From contig NZ_CP182947.1 in the NCBI RefSeq assembly GCF_048320135.1, positions 2,542,001 through 2,606,000 on the forward strand: a stretch of 64,000 bases of DNA, in the 5' to 3' direction. This stretch comes from Ideonella_A sakaiensis_A (lineage in GTDB: Bacteria > Pseudomonadota > Gammaproteobacteria > Burkholderiales > Burkholderiaceae_C). The translations under genes were made by a program, and so were the position numbers. The notes beneath the pieces were generated by a model. The model ran no database searches. It saw only the letters and a program-made list of their open reading frames with translations, and was not told the origin of the DNA. Position 1 is the first letter of the stretch, and every line of letters begins with the position of its first letter. Of the stretch, positions 36,550 to 45,400 are shown piece by piece.

Positions 36550-37272
36550 ATGGCAATACTTCCCCGCCCCGACGCCGGATGCGCGGTCTTTTTCGATTTC
36601 GACGGCACGCTGGTTGATCTGGCCGCGCGCCCGGACCTGGTTCATGTACCGCAGGCACTGCCGCACCAGCTGGCGCGCCTGGCCGCGCAACTCGATGGTG
36701 CATTGGCACTGGTCTCGGGCCGTCCGGTAGCGCAGATCGACGGCTTTTTGCAGCCGGTCGTGCTGCCGGTTGCCGGTGTCCATGGTGCCGAGCGGCGCGC
36801 CCACGACGGCACGACCTCGAGGCTGCAACTGCCGGGGCTGGATGTCGTCGCCGATCGCCTGCAGGCCTGGTGCGACAGGCATCCGGAGCTGCTGCTCGAA
36901 CGCAAGCCGGCGGCGATTGCGCTGCATTACCGCGGCGCCGACGAACTCGAGGAACAGTGTGTCGCCGCGATGACACAGGCCGCACGCGAATTGCCCGAGA
37001 TGAGCCTGATGCACGGCAAGAAGGTGCTCGAACTGAAACCGAAGGCGGCCAACAAGGGCTCGGCATTGCGCGCCTTTCTCGCCGAGCCTCCGTTTGCAGA
37101 TCGCAAGCCCTTCTTTTTTGGCGACGACGTCACCGACGAGGCCGGCTTCGAGGCGGTGCAGCAACTCGGCGGCGTCGCCGTCAAGGTCGGCGAGGGCGAG
37201 TCGCTGGCAAGTTACCGGCTTGCCGGACCGGCGGCGGTTCGGCAGTGGCTGCAAGCGCAGCTGGACGGCTGA
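36550..37272 (+). CDS. otsB: Trehalose-6-phosphate phosphatase
   Basis: This 240-residue HAD-superfamily phosphatase dephosphorylates trehalose-6-phosphate to trehalose. HAD motif I is FFDFDGTLVDL (nucleophile Asp), motif II is LVSGRP, motif III includes the Lys in LKPKAANKGSALRAF, and motif IV is FFGDDVTDE. ATG 36550 is placed just before MAILPRPDAGC; in-frame codons further upstream would enter the regulatory region. It is the first gene of otsB-otsA-mscS, divergent from prkA. Confidence 0.95.
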   Translation: MAILPRPDAGCAVFFDFDGTLVDLAARPDLVHVPQALPHQLARLAAQLDGALALVSGRPVAQIDGFLQPVVLPVAGVHGAERRAHDGTTSRLQLPGLDVVADRLQAWCDRHPELLLERKPAAIALHYRGADELEEQCVAAMTQAARELPEMSLMHGKKVLELKPKAANKGSALRAFLAEPPFADRKPFFFGDDVTDEAGFEAVQQLGGVAVKVGEGESLASYRLAGPAAVRQWLQAQLDG

Positions 37273-37380
37273 GCTGGCGGGCCCGCAGGGACCCGGCCAC
37301 CTGCTTTTCGTCTAGCGAGGCCGGTCCGATGAAGTGAGCGATTGCTCTCGCAAAAACCCTTTTGAAATGGAGAATCTCTG

Positions 37381-38769
37381 ATGGCGAATCGTCTGGTGGT
37401 GGTATCGAACCGGGTCGCCGATCCACGCAAGACGGCGGCTGGCGGACTGGCCGTTGCGATGGGCGATGCGCTGGCCAGTTCGGGCGGAATGTGGTTCGGC
37501 TGGAGCGGGCAGGTCATCGATCCGAACAACCCGCCACCGTCGCCCGGCCCGTCGGGGGTCCATGTGCACAAGGCCGGCAATGTCACGCTGGCCACCGTCG
37601 ACCTGACGGCCGACGATCACCAGGCCTACTACCTCGGCTACTCGAACGGCGTGTTGTGGCCGGTCTTCCACTACCGCCTCGACCTCGCCGATTTCGAGGC
37701 CGGTTATATCGACGGCTACCGCCGCGTCAACCGGATGTTTGCGCACAAGCTGCTGCCGCTGCTGCGCGACGATGACGTGATCTGGGTGCAGGACTATCAC
37801 CTGATCCCGCTGGCGGCCGAACTGCGCGCGCTCGGCTGCAAGCAACGGATCGGCTTTTTTCTGCACATTCCGCTGCCGCCGCCGCAGATCCTGTCGGCGA
37901 TCCCGGCGCATGAATGGTTGATGCGTGCGTTGTTCGCCTACGACCTGGTCGGCGTGCAAAGCCAGACCGACCTGAGCCACCTGCACCGCTACCTGGCCAG
38001 CGAAGCGCCCGCCGAGGAAGCTGCCGATGGCCGGCTGCTCGCCTATGGCCGCAGCCTGCTCGCCGCCTCGTTCCCGATCGGCATCGACGTCGATGAGTTC
38101 GTCGAGATCGGCAAGGGCGCCGAAGCGCGCGAGCTGTACGGGAAGATGCGCGAGCAGTTTGCCGGCAAGCAGCTGCTGGTCGGCGTCGATCGCCTCGATT
38201 ATTCGAAGGGCTTGCCGCACCGCATCCGCGCCTTCCGCCACCTGCTCGAGCGTTATCCGGACAACCGCGGCAGCTCGACGCTGGTGCAGGTGGCGTCGCC
38301 GTCGCGCGAGGATGTCGAGGCGTATCACGAGATCCGCCGCGAGCTCGAAGGGCTGTGCGGCGCGATCAATGGCGACTATGGCGACATCGACTGGGTGCCG
38401 ATCCACTATATCCACCGCACCGTCGCCCGCAAGCGGCTGCCGGGCCTGTTCCAGGCCGGCAGGGTGGCACTGGTGACGCCGCTGCGCGACGGCATGAACC
38501 TCGTCGCGAAGGAATTCATCGCCTCGCAGGATGCCGCCGATCCCGGGGTGCTGGTGCTGTCGCGTTTTGCCGGCGCGGCGGAACAGTTTGCCGATGCCCT
38601 GCCGGTCAATCCGTACGACACCCAGGCCACTGCCGAAGCGATCCAGGCGGCGCTCGCGATGCCGCTGGCCGAACGGCAGATCCGCCACCAGCGGATGCTC
38701 GAGCAGATCCGCCAATTCGACGTCCACTGGTGGCGCAAAAGCTTTCTCGAGACCTTGATGGAGAGTTGA
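37381..38769 (+). CDS. otsA: Trehalose-6-phosphate synthase
   Basis: This 462-residue GT20 glycosyltransferase makes trehalose-6-phosphate from UDP-glucose and glucose-6-phosphate in the cytosol. Family landmarks in order: RLVVVSNRVADP with the following GGLAVAM loop, IWVQDYHLIPLAAELR, FFLHIPLPPPQI, GVDRLDYSKGLPHRIRAF and the donor site RDGMNLVAKEFIA. GGAG precedes the ATG by nine bases. It follows otsB after 108 bases and is followed by mscS after two bases. Confidence 0.97.
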   Translation: MANRLVVVSNRVADPRKTAAGGLAVAMGDALASSGGMWFGWSGQVIDPNNPPPSPGPSGVHVHKAGNVTLATVDLTADDHQAYYLGYSNGVLWPVFHYRLDLADFEAGYIDGYRRVNRMFAHKLLPLLRDDDVIWVQDYHLIPLAAELRALGCKQRIGFFLHIPLPPPQILSAIPAHEWLMRALFAYDLVGVQSQTDLSHLHRYLASEAPAEEAADGRLLAYGRSLLAASFPIGIDVDEFVEIGKGAEARELYGKMREQFAGKQLLVGVDRLDYSKGLPHRIRAFRHLLERYPDNRGSSTLVQVASPSREDVEAYHEIRRELEGLCGAINGDYGDIDWVPIHYIHRTVARKRLPGLFQAGRVALVTPLRDGMNLVAKEFIASQDAADPGVLVLSRFAGAAEQFADALPVNPYDTQATAEAIQAALAMPLAERQIRHQRMLEQIRQFDVHWWRKSFLETLMES

Positions 38770-38771
38770 GC

Positions 38772-39689
38772 GTGGACTTTGCAGAACTTGTCTCGCAATT
38801 CGGCCCTGGCATCAGGTCGGTCACGATGACCAGCCTGCGCATCGTGCTGATCGTCGTGCTGGCCTGGGTCGCCGCGACGCTGTTCTCGCGCACGATCCGC
38901 GCATTCCGGATCCGTGTCGCGAACCGGATGGGCGAAGACCGCGAGTCGGTCAAGCGGGCCGAGACGCTGGGCCGCGTATTCCGATATCTGGTCACCGTCG
39001 TGATCTCGCTGATCACCGCGATGCTGGTGCTCGGCGAACTCGGCATCTCGGTCGCGCCGATCCTCGGCGCCGCCGGCGTCGTCGGCCTGGCAGTCGGCTT
39101 CGGTGCACAAAGCCTGGTCAAGGACTATTTCACCGGCTTCTTCCTGCTGCTCGAAAACCAGATCCGCGAAGGCGATGTCGTGCGCATCGATTCGAACCAT
39201 GCCGGGCTGGTCGAGGTCGTGACGCTGCGCCATGTGCAGCTGCGCGACTACGACGGCAACGTGCATTTCGTGCCGAACAGCCAGATCTCGACCGTCGTCA
39301 ACATGTCGCGCGGATTTGCCAATGCGGTGATGGACATCGGCGTCGCCTACCGGGAAAACGTCGACGAGGTGATGGCGGTGATGCACGAGGTCGGGGAGGC
39401 CTTGCGCGAGGACGCCGAATTCGGCAAGCGCATCCTCGACAAGCTCGAGATGGCCGGCGTCGACCGCTGGGGCGATTCGGCGGTCGTGCTGCGTTGCCGG
39501 TTCCGGGTCAAGCCGCTCGAGCAATGGGCGGTGCGCCGCGAATACCTGCGCCGGCTGAAGGCGGCATTCGACGAACGCGGCATCGAGATCCCGTATCCGC
39601 ACCTGACGGTTTATGCCGGCCAGGACAAGACCGGCGACGCGCCGATTTTCCCGCTGCGGCTGTCGCGCGGGCCGTCGGCTGCACAGTAG
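38772..39689 (+). CDS. Small mechanosensitive channel (MscS family)
   Basis: This 305-residue MscS-type channel starts at GTG 38772, chosen because GGAG lies eight bases upstream and the otsA stop is two bases away. It has an N-terminal membrane segment (MTSLRIVLIVVLAWVAATLF), a second (FRYLVTVVISLITAMLVLGELG) and the pore helix GAAGVVGLAVGFGAQSLVKDYFTGFFLLLENQI, then the beta domain with VVRIDSNHAGLVEVVTLRHVQLRDYDGN and the alpha/beta vestibule. It releases solutes on hypo-osmotic shock. Co-transcription with trehalose synthesis links build-up and release of the osmolyte. Confidence 0.92.
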   Translation: MDFAELVSQFGPGIRSVTMTSLRIVLIVVLAWVAATLFSRTIRAFRIRVANRMGEDRESVKRAETLGRVFRYLVTVVISLITAMLVLGELGISVAPILGAAGVVGLAVGFGAQSLVKDYFTGFFLLLENQIREGDVVRIDSNHAGLVEVVTLRHVQLRDYDGNVHFVPNSQISTVVNMSRGFANAVMDIGVAYRENVDEVMAVMHEVGEALREDAEFGKRILDKLEMAGVDRWGDSAVVLRCRFRVKPLEQWAVRREYLRRLKAAFDERGIEIPYPHLTVYAGQDKTGDAPIFPLRLSRGPSAAQ

Positions 39690-39702
39690 CTGAAGGGCCG
39701 GC

Positions 39703-40617
39703 TCAGCGGGCCGGCAGGCCCAGGCGCTCGAGCAGCCCGTTCAGCTCGTCGAGCGAACCGAAGCCGATCTTCAGCTCACCCTGTTCGCCGCGTTTGCCGC
39801 GTTTCTTGACCTGGATCTTCACCGGCGCGGTCAATACGTCCGACAGTTCCTGCTCGATGCGCTGGATATCGCGCGACGGTTCATGGCGCGCACGGATCAG
39901 CGGCTGCTGCCGCGCATGGCCGCTGAGCCGCGCGACCAGCTTCTCCGCCTCGCGCACGCTCAGCTTGCGTGCGGCGATCTCGGTCGCCTGCAGGATCTGC
40001 TGGGCGCCGTCGAGCGGCAGCAGCGCACGTGCATGGCCCATGTCGATGTCGCCAGCCATCAGCATCTGCTGCACCGGTTCGGCCAGATTGAGCAGGCGCA
40101 GCAGGTTGCTCGCCGCACTGCGTGAACGGCCGACCGCCTGCGCCGCCTGCTCGTGGGTCAGGCCGAACTCGTCGGTCAAGCGCTTCAGGCCCTGTGCCTC
40201 CTCGAGCGGATTCAGGTCCTCGCGCTGGATATTCTCGATCAGCGCCATTGCCGCGGCCGATTCATCGGGCACGTCCCGGACCAGCACCGGCACCTCGTCG
40301 AGCCCGGCGATGCCAGCGGCGCGGAAACGGCGTTCGCCGGCAATGATCTCGTAACGGCCGTCGGCCGCCGGGCCGACCGGCCGCACCAGGATCGGCTGCA
40401 TCACGCCCTGCGCCTTGATGCTCTCGGCGAGTTCGTACAACGAGCCTTCGTCCATCCGCGTGCGCGGCTGGTATTTGCCGGCCTGCAGTGCCGACAGTTT
40501 CAGGCTGGCCGGCGTCGTGCCTTCGGCGGGCGACGGCGTCTCGCCGGCCTCCTTGACGCGTGGGCCGAGCAGTGCCTCGAGACCGAGGCCCAGACCTTTG
40601 GGTTTCTTCGTGACCAT
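39703..40617 (-). CDS. parB: Chromosome partitioning protein ParB
   Basis: This 304-residue ParB/Spo0J CTPase-clamp protein has an N-terminal KPKGLGLGLEALLG motif (the ParA-stimulating region), the CTP-binding ParB/Srx domain with GRYEIIAGERRFRAAGIAGL and the NIQREDLNPLEEAQG box, and a central HTH (LTHEQAAQAVGRSRSAASNLLRLLNL). The C-terminal dimer domain ends KIGFGSLDELNGLLERL. ATG 40617 is chosen at MVTKKPKGLG. It binds parS (two sites at 42656 and 43817). It is separated from parA by an inverted argC, so it must have its own promoter in the 103-base gap before argC. Confidence 0.96.
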   Translation of the reverse strand: MVTKKPKGLGLGLEALLGPRVKEAGETPSPAEGTTPASLKLSALQAGKYQPRTRMDEGSLYELAESIKAQGVMQPILVRPVGPAADGRYEIIAGERRFRAAGIAGLDEVPVLVRDVPDESAAAMALIENIQREDLNPLEEAQGLKRLTDEFGLTHEQAAQAVGRSRSAASNLLRLLNLAEPVQQMLMAGDIDMGHARALLPLDGAQQILQATEIAARKLSVREAEKLVARLSGHARQQPLIRARHEPSRDIQRIEQELSDVLTAPVKIQVKKRGKRGEQGELKIGFGSLDELNGLLERLGLPAR

Positions 40618-40720
40618 GGGTGATTGTCGGTGATTGCTGAGCCGGCTTCGTTCAACGCCGAGCACACGCGCGGCGCGTTGCCCTTATCCTTGAGGCCTGG
40701 ATCAGCAAGGAGAATATTGG

Positions 40721-41662
40721 ATGGCTTATCGAATCTTCGTCGACGGGCAGGAAGGCACGACCGGCCTGCGGATCCACGAATACCTTGCGCAGCGCAACGA
40801 CGTCGAACTGTTGCGAATCGACGCCGACAAGCGAAAAGACCCGGCCGAACGTGCGCGCCTGCTGAATGCGGCAGACGTCGCATTCTTGTGTCTGCCGGAT
40901 GCCGCGTCGCGCGAAGCGGCGGCGATGGTCGACAACCCGAACACCTGCCTGATCGATGCCAGCACCGCGCATCGCACGGCGTCCGACTGGGTATTCGGTC
41001 TGCCTGAATTGTCGCCGCAGCAGCGTGACCTGATCCGCTCGAGCAAGCGGATCTCGAATCCGGGCTGCCACGCCAGTTCGTTCATCCTGCTGCTGCGGCC
41101 GCTGGTCGATGCGGGGCTGATCCCTGACACGCTGACCGTCAGCGCGACGTCGATCACCGGGTATTCGGGTGGCGGCAAGAAGATGATCGAGCAGTACGAG
41201 GCGGGCGGCGACGCCCGCCTGCAGGCGCCGAGGCCGTACGGGCTCAGTCTTGCGCACAAGCACATTCCGGAAATGACGCGTCACACCGGGCTGGCGAAGC
41301 CGCCGATCTTCATGCCGATCGTCGGCCCGTTCTACAAGGGTCTGGCGGTGACGGTGCCACTGGCCCTTGCCGATCTGAAGGGTTCGCCGACGGGCAGCGA
41401 TCTGCATCGCGTCTTTGCCGAGCGTTACCAGGGCGAGCGCTTCATCCGCGTGATGCCGCTGTCGGACCCCGCAACACTCGAATCCGGATTTTTCGACGTG
41501 CAGGCCAACAACGACAGCAACAACGTCGACATCTTCATTTTTGCCAATGACAGCCAGGCGCTGCTGATTGCCCGCCTCGACAACCTCGGCAAGGGGGCAA
41601 GCGGCGCAGCGGTGCAGGCGATGAATGTCCATCTCGGGCTCGACGAGGCGACCGGACTCTGA
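40721..41662 (+). CDS. argC: N-acetyl-gamma-glutamyl-phosphate reductase (short type)
   Basis: This 313-residue enzyme of the shorter ArgC type reduces N-acetylglutamyl phosphate to the semialdehyde in arginine synthesis. It has the nucleotide start FVDGQEGTTGLRIHEYLAQR, the catalytic Cys in RISNPGCHASSFILLLRPL and the ITGYSGGGKKMI and PIVGPFYKGLAV segments. AAGGAG lies nine bases before the ATG. It sits between parB and parA on the opposite strand, convergent with parA (23 bases between the ends). No other arg gene is near, so it is a lone insertion into the partition locus. Confidence 0.95.
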   Translation: MAYRIFVDGQEGTTGLRIHEYLAQRNDVELLRIDADKRKDPAERARLLNAADVAFLCLPDAASREAAAMVDNPNTCLIDASTAHRTASDWVFGLPELSPQQRDLIRSSKRISNPGCHASSFILLLRPLVDAGLIPDTLTVSATSITGYSGGGKKMIEQYEAGGDARLQAPRPYGLSLAHKHIPEMTRHTGLAKPPIFMPIVGPFYKGLAVTVPLALADLKGSPTGSDLHRVFAERYQGERFIRVMPLSDPATLESGFFDVQANNDSNNVDIFIFANDSQALLIARLDNLGKGASGAAVQAMNVHLGLDEATGL

Positions 41663-41685
41663 GCCGGTGCTGGCCGGCGGCCGCC

Positions 41686-42510
41686 TCAGAGCGGTCCGGC
41701 GGCGCTGTCGGTGGCCGCAGCCGGTCGGCTGCCGAGCGGGCGCAAGCGGTCGATCCGCTGCACCATCTCGGCGGCAAACTGGACAAAGGCCTGGGCGCCC
41801 TTCGATGACGGGTCGAAGACAACACCGGGCAAGCCATAACTCGGCGCTTCGGCCAGCCGGACATTGCGCGGGATCACCGAATCGAAAACCTTGTCGGCGA
41901 AATGCGCCTTCAACTGGTCGCTGACCTGCTGCTGCAGCGTGATCCGCGGATCGAACATCACCCGCAGCAGACCGATGATCTGCAGATCCGGGTTCAGGTT
42001 GGCATGCACCTGCTTGATCGTATTGACCAGATCGGACAACCCCTCGAGCGCAAAATATTCGCACTGCATCGGCACGATCACGCCGTGCGCGCCGCACAGG
42101 CCGTTCAGCGTCAGCAGACTCAGTGACGGCGGACAGTCGATCAACACGAAGTCGTAGGCATCGCCGACTTCTGCCAATGCTTGCTTCAGCCGCAGATTGC
42201 GTCGCTCGAGATCGACCAGTTCGACTTCGGCGCCGGCCAGTTCACGGTTGGCGCCGATCACGTCGTAACCGACCTTCGGATTGCGCTGGGTCGCTTCCGC
42301 GGCACTGCAGCTTTCGAGCAGCACGTCGTAGACGGTCAGTTGAAGGCTGCGCTTGTCGATGCCCGATCCCATCGTCGCATTGCCCTGCGGATCGAGGTCG
42401 ACGACGAGCACGCGCTGGCCAATGCGGGCAAGCCCGGCGGCCAGGTTGACGGCCGTCGTGGTTTTGCCGACCCCGCCTTTCTGATTCGCGACACAGAAGA
42501 TTCGAGCCAT
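41686..42510 (-). CDS. parA: Chromosome partitioning ATPase ParA (Soj)
   Basis: This 274-residue deviant Walker-A ATPase has ANQKGGVGKTTTAVNLAAGLA with the signature Lys (residues 8-17), DLDPQGNATMGSG, DFVLIDCPPSLSLLTLNGL and the VMFDPRITLQQQVSDQL and SVIPRNVRLAEAPSYG segments. It moves ParB-parS complexes over the nucleoid. I chose ATG 42510 (MARIFCVANQKGG). It follows rsmG on the same strand after 84 bases, in the usual mnmG-rsmG-parA order, but parB does not follow directly. Confidence 0.96.
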   Translation of the reverse strand: MARIFCVANQKGGVGKTTTAVNLAAGLARIGQRVLVVDLDPQGNATMGSGIDKRSLQLTVYDVLLESCSAAEATQRNPKVGYDVIGANRELAGAEVELVDLERRNLRLKQALAEVGDAYDFVLIDCPPSLSLLTLNGLCGAHGVIVPMQCEYFALEGLSDLVNTIKQVHANLNPDLQIIGLLRVMFDPRITLQQQVSDQLKAHFADKVFDSVIPRNVRLAEAPSYGLPGVVFDPSSKGAQAFVQFAAEMVQRIDRLRPLGSRPAAATDSAAGPL

Positions 42511-42594
42511 CGGGTTCCGGAGATAAAACAAGCTTCAAGCCCGGCTGCTCATTCGCGACCGGTCCGCAGCCGTATTATCGTCTGCCCCTGCTGG

Positions 42595-43260
42595 TCAGCC
42601 AGTCGGGCGCATCCAGACCAGGCAACGCTCCCCATCCAGGTCCGGCGGATGCAGGTGTTCCACGTGAAACACATCGACGGCCGCGGGGAGGGCTGCCAGT
42701 TCATCGTCCGGGCGCCGACCCTTCATCGCCATCCAGGTTCCACGGCCCTCGGACAAATGGGACCGAGTCAGCCGCGTGAAATCGTTGAGTGATGCAAAGG
42801 CACGCGAGGTGATCACATCCGCGGCCAGCGGAGACAGATCCTCGATCCGGGCATGCAAAGCACGGGCATTCTGGAGCCCAAGTTCGGCAATCACCTGCCG
42901 GATAAAGCCGACTTTCTTGCCGACGCTGTCCACACAAGTGACCTGGCACGCTGGCAAGGCAATCGCAATCGTCAGCCCGGGAAAACCGGCCCCACTGCCG
43001 ACATCGACCAGCGTCGCACTTTCATCGCCGCTCGCCGCCTGCAGATGCCGGCGCAGCGGCGGCACGATCGCGAGACTGTCGACCAGGTGCTGGCGGACCA
43101 TGTCCGCCGGGTCACGAACCGCGGTCAGGTTATAGGCCTTGTTCCATTTCGCCAGCAGATCGATGTGGCCAACAAGTTGCCCGATCTGCCTGCTGTCCAG
43201 CGAGATGCCGAGTTTGTCGGCCGCCTGCTCGAGCTGAGCAGCCGCGCTTTCAAGCGGCAT
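42595..43260 (-). CDS. rsmG: 16S rRNA (guanine-527-N7)-methyltransferase
   Basis: This 221-residue RsmG (GidB) protein adds a methyl group at N7 of G527 in 16S rRNA. Landmarks are LLAKWNKAYNLTAVRDPADMVRQHLVDSL, SAM motif I VDVGSGAGFPGLTIAIALP, VDSVGKKVGFIRQV and ITSRAFASLNDF. The ATG at 43260 overlaps the mnmG end by 11 bases. A parS site lies inside the C-terminal coding part, where it encodes VFHVEH. Confidence 0.95.
   Translation of the reverse strand: MPLESAAAQLEQAADKLGISLDSRQIGQLVGHIDLLAKWNKAYNLTAVRDPADMVRQHLVDSLAIVPPLRRHLQAASGDESATLVDVGSGAGFPGLTIAIALPACQVTCVDSVGKKVGFIRQVIAELGLQNARALHARIEDLSPLAADVITSRAFASLNDFTRLTRSHLSEGRGTWMAMKGRRPDDELAALPAAVDVFHVEHLHPPDLDGERCLVWMRPTG
42656..42671. other. 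parS site 1 (one mismatch), inside rsmG
   Basis: TGTTCCACGTGAAACA matches the ParB target TGTTTCACGTGAAACA at 15 of 16 positions. It lies within the rsmG coding region, about 2.0 kb from parB. Confidence 0.85.
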
Positions 43261-45280
43261 GGCTGGTGGCGTCGTCGCCGGCGTTTGCGCTGGTTTCGGC
43301 CTGCGCCGCAGGCAAGTTGGCAAACCCCTTGAAGCGTCCCTTTTTCAGGTGCACCAGCAGCAACGAAACAGCGGCCGGCGTGATGCCCGACATCCGTGAT
43401 GCCTGTCCCAGGGTTTCGGGGCGGGCACGGCCGAGCGTCTGCCGCGCCTCGAAACTGAGCGCCGACACACTGCTGTAGTCCAGATCCGGCGGCAGCTTCA
43501 GATGCTCGAATTGCGACGCGCGCAGCACATCTTCTTTCTGCTTGTCGATATAGCCGGCATATTTGATGCCGATCTCGAGCTGCTCGATCACGGTATCTGC
43601 AAGGCGTGTGCCGAGCTCCTCGACCAACGCAGATCGCGACAGGCCGGCATCCGGATTGGCAACCGCGGCAATCTGTTCGAGCTTCGAATAATCGACGCCG
43701 GGCCGCTTCAGCAACTCGGCGTGGCTGTATTCATGTTCGAGCGGGCGGCCGAGCAGCTGTTGCGCCTTCTCGGCGGGCAGCGTCTGCGGCCGTACCCACA
43801 AGCTCTTCAGCTTCGCTGTTTCACGTGAAACAGCGTCACGTTTTCGGCAAAAGGCATCCCAACGCACGTCATCGACCAATCCGAGTCGGCGACCGATTTT
43901 GGTCAGCCGCAAGTCGGCATTGTCCTCGCGCAGTTGCAGCCGAAATTCGGCGCGACTCGTGAACATCCGGTAGGGCTCGGTCACGCCCTTGGTGATCAAG
44001 TCGTCGACCAGCACGCCGAGATAAGCCTCGTCGCGCGCCGGTGTCCAAGGCTGTTCGCCCTTGACCTGCAATGCAGCATTCAGGCCGGCGAACAATCCCT
44101 GGGCAGCCGCCTCTTCATAACCGGTCGTGCCATTGATCTGGCCGGCAAAAAACAGGCCTTCGATCCCCTTGGTCTCGAAACTCGCTTTCAGCGAACGCGG
44201 GTCGAAATAGTCGTATTCAATGGCGTAGCCGGGGCGCAGGATGTGCGCTTGCTCGAGGCCCTTCATGCTTCGAACCGTTGCCAGCTGGATGTCGAACGGC
44301 AGGCTGGTCGAGATGCCGTTCGGGTAGTACTCGTTGGTATTCAGCCCCTCGGGTTCGAGGAAGATCTGATGCGAATCCTTATCGGCAAAGCGATTCACCT
44401 TGTCTTCGATGCTCGGGCAATAACGCGGCCCGACCCCTTCGATCACACCGGTGAACATCGGACTGCGGTCAAAACCGCTGCGGATGATCTCGTGAGTCCG
44501 CGCATTGGTGTGCGTGATCCAGCAGGGCAGCTGCGCCGGATGCTGCGACGGGTCGCCGAGAAAACTGAACACCGGCATCGGCACTGCCGGCGCGCTGCCG
44601 TCGATTCCGGGCGAACCGTCGCCGTCCTGCCGTTCCAGCACGCTGAAATCGATGCTGCGCCCGTCGATCCGCGGCGGGGTGCCAGTCTTCAGCCGCCCCT
44701 GCGGCAGCGCAAGTTCCTTCAATCGGGCCGACAGACGCTGCGCCGGCGGGTCTCCTGCGCGTCCGGCGGCATGGTTCTGCAGGCCGACATGGACGCGCCC
44801 GTCGAGGAAGGTGCCGGCAGTCAGCACAACCGTGCGCGCGGCAAAGTGCACACCCATCTGGGTGATTGCACCGGTGACCCGGCCACCCTCGACGCTCAAG
44901 TCGTCGCAGGCACCCTGGAACAGCCACAGGTTCGGCTGGTTTTCGAGCCGGTGACGGATTGCCGCGCGGTACAGCACGCGATCGGCCTGCGCACGGGTCG
45001 CGCGCACCGCTGGTCCCTTCGAACCGTTCAGGATCCGGAACTGGATACCGGCCTCGTCGGTCGCCGCAGCCATCGCACCACCAAGCGCGTCGATTTCCTT
45101 CACCAGGTGGCCCTTGCCGATGCCGCCGATCGACGGGTTGCAGCTCATCTGGCCGAGCGTCTCGATGTTGTGTGTCAGCAGCAGCGTCTTGCAACCCATC
45201 CGCGCGGCGGCGAGCGCCGCCTCGGTGCCGGCGTGGCCGCCGCCGACAACGATGACATCGAACTGGGTTGGGAACAACAT
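43250..45280 (-). CDS. mnmG: tRNA uridine 5-carboxymethylaminomethyl modification enzyme MnmG
   Basis: This 676-residue FAD-dependent MnmG (GidA), with MnmE, modifies U34 of certain tRNAs. The FAD motif FDVIVVGGGHAGTEAALAAARMG lies near the N-terminus, followed by SCNPSIGGIGKGHLVKEIDALGG and the catalytic-cysteine region RTHEIIRSGFDRSPMF...RYCPSIEDKV; GIEGLFFAGQINGTTGYEEAA and the C-terminal helical domain ending SLLLVHLKKGRFK are present. ATG 45280 (MLFPTQFDV) is preferred to an upstream in-frame ATG. The partner mnmE is not in the window. A perfect parS lies inside the gene. Confidence 0.97.
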   Translation of the reverse strand: MLFPTQFDVIVVGGGHAGTEAALAAARMGCKTLLLTHNIETLGQMSCNPSIGGIGKGHLVKEIDALGGAMAAATDEAGIQFRILNGSKGPAVRATRAQADRVLYRAAIRHRLENQPNLWLFQGACDDLSVEGGRVTGAITQMGVHFAARTVVLTAGTFLDGRVHVGLQNHAAGRAGDPPAQRLSARLKELALPQGRLKTGTPPRIDGRSIDFSVLERQDGDGSPGIDGSAPAVPMPVFSFLGDPSQHPAQLPCWITHTNARTHEIIRSGFDRSPMFTGVIEGVGPRYCPSIEDKVNRFADKDSHQIFLEPEGLNTNEYYPNGISTSLPFDIQLATVRSMKGLEQAHILRPGYAIEYDYFDPRSLKASFETKGIEGLFFAGQINGTTGYEEAAAQGLFAGLNAALQVKGEQPWTPARDEAYLGVLVDDLITKGVTEPYRMFTSRAEFRLQLREDNADLRLTKIGRRLGLVDDVRWDAFCRKRDAVSRETAKLKSLWVRPQTLPAEKAQQLLGRPLEHEYSHAELLKRPGVDYSKLEQIAAVANPDAGLSRSALVEELGTRLADTVIEQLEIGIKYAGYIDKQKEDVLRASQFEHLKLPPDLDYSSVSALSFEARQTLGRARPETLGQASRMSGITPAAVSLLLVHLKKGRFKGFANLPAAQAETSANAGDDATSHAA
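43817..43832. other. parS site 2 (perfect), inside mnmG
   Basis: TGTTTCACGTGAAACA is a perfect match to the ParB-binding consensus; the palindrome extends to 20 bp (43815-43834, GCTG...CAGC). It is used as coding sequence within mnmG (around DAVSRETAKL). Confidence 0.93.
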
Positions 45281-45400
45281 GGAAGCCGCCTGGGTACTGA
45301 GCAAGCGGCAATTGTAGGCAGCGGGGTCTGCGGCGGTCGGTCAGCGGGCGCAATCCACCGCGGATCACAGGGGTGCGACGCGGTCAGGCAGAATCGGCCG

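Noticed and set aside
45281..45400. Possible oriC next to mnmG
   Set aside because: mnmG is often origin-proximal, but I see no DnaA boxes (TTATNCACA) or AT-rich stretch here, and dnaA is not in the window.
43934..45400. Long upstream extension of the YkgJ-family ORF
   Set aside because: The frame is open far upstream but lies antisense to mnmG. The conserved cysteines start just after ATG 45401.
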